NCBI GenBank assembly: GCA_018067325.1
Contig: JAGPUU010000384.1
Coordinates: 1-7,693 of the forward strand
From: Amphritea sp.
Lineage (GTDB): Bacteria; Pseudomonadota; Gammaproteobacteria; Pseudomonadales; Balneatricaceae
Direction: 5' to 3'
DNA length: 7,693 nt
Shown: in pieces, positions 7,001-7,693 of the stretch
How positions within the stretch are numbered: the stretch's first letter is position 1
Layout: each line of letters opens with the position of its first letter
Position numbers and translations under genes: made by a program
The notes under the pieces: generated by a model
What the model was told of the DNA's origin: nothing
Database searches by the model: none
The model's input: only the letters and a program-made list of their open reading frames with translations

Positions 7001-7693
7001 ACGTGTTTTATGATCTTCATCGGTCAGCAGCATTCCCCTCGCGGCATCCCCTTTTGGTAGCTGTAAACCAAGATAACGATCGTAGTAATCAAACGGGCGA
7101 GAGAAACGATTGCTACTAAACTGACCATTTTCTTCAAAAACCCGGTTCGTAAATGACGCTTTAAGCATCCCCGGTGGCGGTGTTTTACTCTCAATCAATA
7201 GATTGAAACTGGTGGCTCCTTCCTTACTCAAAACACCTTCAAAAAGATTAATCTTATTTGACCGATAATCACGGGCCGGGTCATCAAAAACATACTCGGG
7301 GAACTTCCCTGCAAACTTTGTTTTCACCGGCACCAGAGCCACCGACACGTCCGCTTTTAAACCGCTGGCAGGAGCGCCATGCAACCATTTCGAAACAAGC
7401 CCAACCGATTGTTCCACTCCGTTTTGTAGCGATTTACCCTCGGCCAGATCCAATTCAACCTTAAGACGGTTTGGCACCACGGTTTCTATTCTTAATGGAT
7501 GATGGAAGTCTTGCCCACCCACACGAAGTACTGCCTCCCAGTTACCCGTTGGAGCACTCTGCGGCGTAGACAATTTAAAGTTGTATAGCTGCCCAACCGG
7601 TTGATTACTGTAAACCGATTCCACCAACTGCCCGGAGGGATTAAACAGATCAGCCACGACCGGATGCTCCCGGGGCAACTCATTCTGCTTATC
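4043..7693 (-). CDS. yfhM: YfhM-type bacterial alpha-2-macroglobulin (N-terminus beyond window edge)
   Basis: The frame stays open to the right edge, so only the C-terminal 1216 residues are present and the true start is not seen. By comparison with the roughly 1650-residue E. coli protein, and anchoring on the thioester, about 400 residues are missing, including the expected signal peptide and lipobox. Residues 1-480 look like tandem beta-sandwich macroglobulin domains. A VDEGLLGLTNYKAPDP stretch (485-500), typical of the family, precedes the bait region with a hydrophilic loop at 536-555. The thioester domain (about 740-1030) contains HGCIEQ with Cys767 and Gln770. The end (about 1085-1216) is a receptor-binding-like beta domain with the family's GRYYLPAISASAMY pattern. 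Known role: a periplasmic trap in which bait cleavage exposes the thioester, which covalently captures the protease. The overlap with pbpC supports a shared envelope-defence function. CIEQ instead of CLEQ is a conservative change. Confidence 0.95.
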   Translation of the reverse strand, partial: DKQNELPREHPVVADLFNPSGQLVESVYSNQPVGQLYNFKLSTPQSAPTGNWEAVLRVGGQDFHHPLRIETVVPNRLKVELDLAEGKSLQNGVEQSVGLVSKWLHGAPASGLKADVSVALVPVKTKFAGKFPEYVFDDPARDYRSNKINLFEGVLSKEGATSFNLLIESKTPPPGMLKASFTNRVFEENGQFSSNRFSRPFDYYDRYLGLQLPKGDAARGMLLTDEDHKTRLVVLDKTGQPVSNTNIDVSVYKLEWKWWYEKSSESLARYADGRHSKVVASGSAVTDDNGLAEWPLRVNYPEWGRYLVRACIAGEDSHCTGKIVYIDWPGWAGRQQESQGDNVDRLTLFSDKETYQVGETATITLPELHNGRALVTVESANNLLQQFWVKSDGPNQQLQQQVELDIGKEMAPNVYVSVTYLQPHADRDNDRPMRLMGIIPLQVEDAQNHLHPKITTEEQVSSRASFDIQVAESDGRPMAYTLALVDEGLLGLTNYKAPDPFNYFYRRQALQVKTWDIYKDVVGAYSGELHGLLSVGGSDAQKDDDKSKKNRRFPPLVKFLGSFKLAAGEQRTHAVTLPMYLGAVRVMVIAEDGSAYGKAEHEIVVRDDISMFPTLPRVLRTQEQAQVPVELFNNTAELSTVQVTMTADDNPVQIDEPSQSVTLEPYSSAMVTFAIQTGDLVGKTAFTFETKSVTANSSQTLYLDINAPNTQSTRTSSYLVNAESELDINLEPFGIAGSNGASVALSLFKPINLRSRLDYLIKYPHGCIEQTTSSVFPQLYLNQLSHLETKEQSKVQQNIIAAINRLQSFQTLEGGFSYWPGQSQSHDWGTSYAGHFLLLAKQAGYEVSEHLMHQWLAYQHQVSEFAVDSTNNEKIKAQAYRLLTLSLYGKPNWSAMYRLKTLQIEDSASLAMLSLAYLYAGQDDVAITLIGDGLSDKSSYDVNSPSFGSALRDKALFLMLYANIAEPMEAATLADEIADQLADDRWHSTQATAYALVALANYQQIYKQNTTDNHDDSVEVVLQQAGNKEKLQVSRQVKESMLQSGSDDAKQATIRNNGESPVWLTLTQTGIAKPGSEQTYAEGLQLNVRYLNNEGDEVDIARLPQGSNFTAQLQLSNKTQGEISNVALNFRAPSGWQIDNEREACTEAACQFDYIDIRDARVSAYMGLKAGEQKTLSLQLNASFVGRYYLPAISASAMYNDNLKAQLKGLSVEVIQ
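4063..4073 (-). promoter_or_regulatory. ribosome binding site of pbpC inside the end of the macroglobulin gene
   Basis: AAAAGGG (4073-4067, minus strand) lies four bases before the GTG start at 4062-4060, within the last codons of the upstream gene. It fixes the pbpC start and the 20-bp overlap, and it suggests that ribosomes finishing the macroglobulin message help start pbpC. Confidence 0.65.
5384..5395 (-). other. internal thioester motif Cys-Ile-Glu-Gln
   Basis: These four codons give Cys767-Ile-Glu-Gln770 of the visible fragment, preceded by Pro-His-Gly. In thioester-containing macroglobulins the Cys and Gln side chains form the reactive bond that captures proteases. Both are present, so this is the trapping type and not one of the bacterial macroglobulins that lack the motif. 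Confidence 0.9.
6029..6088 (-). other. probable bait loop of the macroglobulin
   Basis: Residues 536-555 run from Gly-Gly-Ser-Asp through a charged run (KDDDKSKKNRR) to Phe-Pro-Pro. This hydrophilic segment sits between the VDEG-containing domain and the next beta domain, where bait regions lie in the family. It is rich in Lys, Arg and Asp, so it offers several cleavage points for trypsin-like proteases. The exact limits are inferred, not measured. Confidence 0.55.

Overview
The window looks like chromosomal DNA from a Gram-negative bacterium, most likely a gammaproteobacterium. This is inferred from the adjacent yfhM and pbpC homologues, which are also neighbours in Escherichia coli, and from the style of the PAS-GGDEF protein. 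The moderate base composition and protein style could fit an Oceanospirillales-type marine lineage, but nothing here fixes the genus.

Layout. Positions 1-1119 (+) hold the 3' part of a PAS-PAS-GGDEF diguanylate cyclase gene whose start lies before the window. Everything else of substance is on the minus strand and converges on it. From right to left these are the C-terminal 1216 residues of a YfhM-type bacterial alpha-2-macroglobulin (4043-7693, start beyond the right edge), then pbpC for penicillin-binding protein 1C (1723-4062). A 236-bp AT-rich non-coding gap follows, with two inverted repeats and a possible promoter. Last is a small unrecognised gene for a probable lipoprotein (1157-1486), which ends 37 bp from the cyclase stop.

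How the genes work together. The macroglobulin and PBP1C genes overlap by 20 bp and are almost certainly co-transcribed. In the usual model for this pair, the macroglobulin traps attacking proteases in the periplasm through a bait region and an internal Cys-Gln thioester, and PBP1C repairs peptidoglycan where the envelope was breached. The thioester motif (CIEQ) and all PBP1C catalytic motifs are intact. The cyclase probably makes cyclic di-GMP in response to a signal sensed by its PAS domains; nothing ties it to the envelope pair except convergent placement. The lipoprotein lies downstream of pbpC in the same direction, but the gap and a possible promoter of its own suggest a separate transcription unit.

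I see no mobile element, CRISPR array, tRNA, rRNA or phage gene. Most of the window is conventional. The least explained part is the 1157-1722 stretch: the small lipoprotein, its uncertain start, and the two inverted repeats upstream of it.
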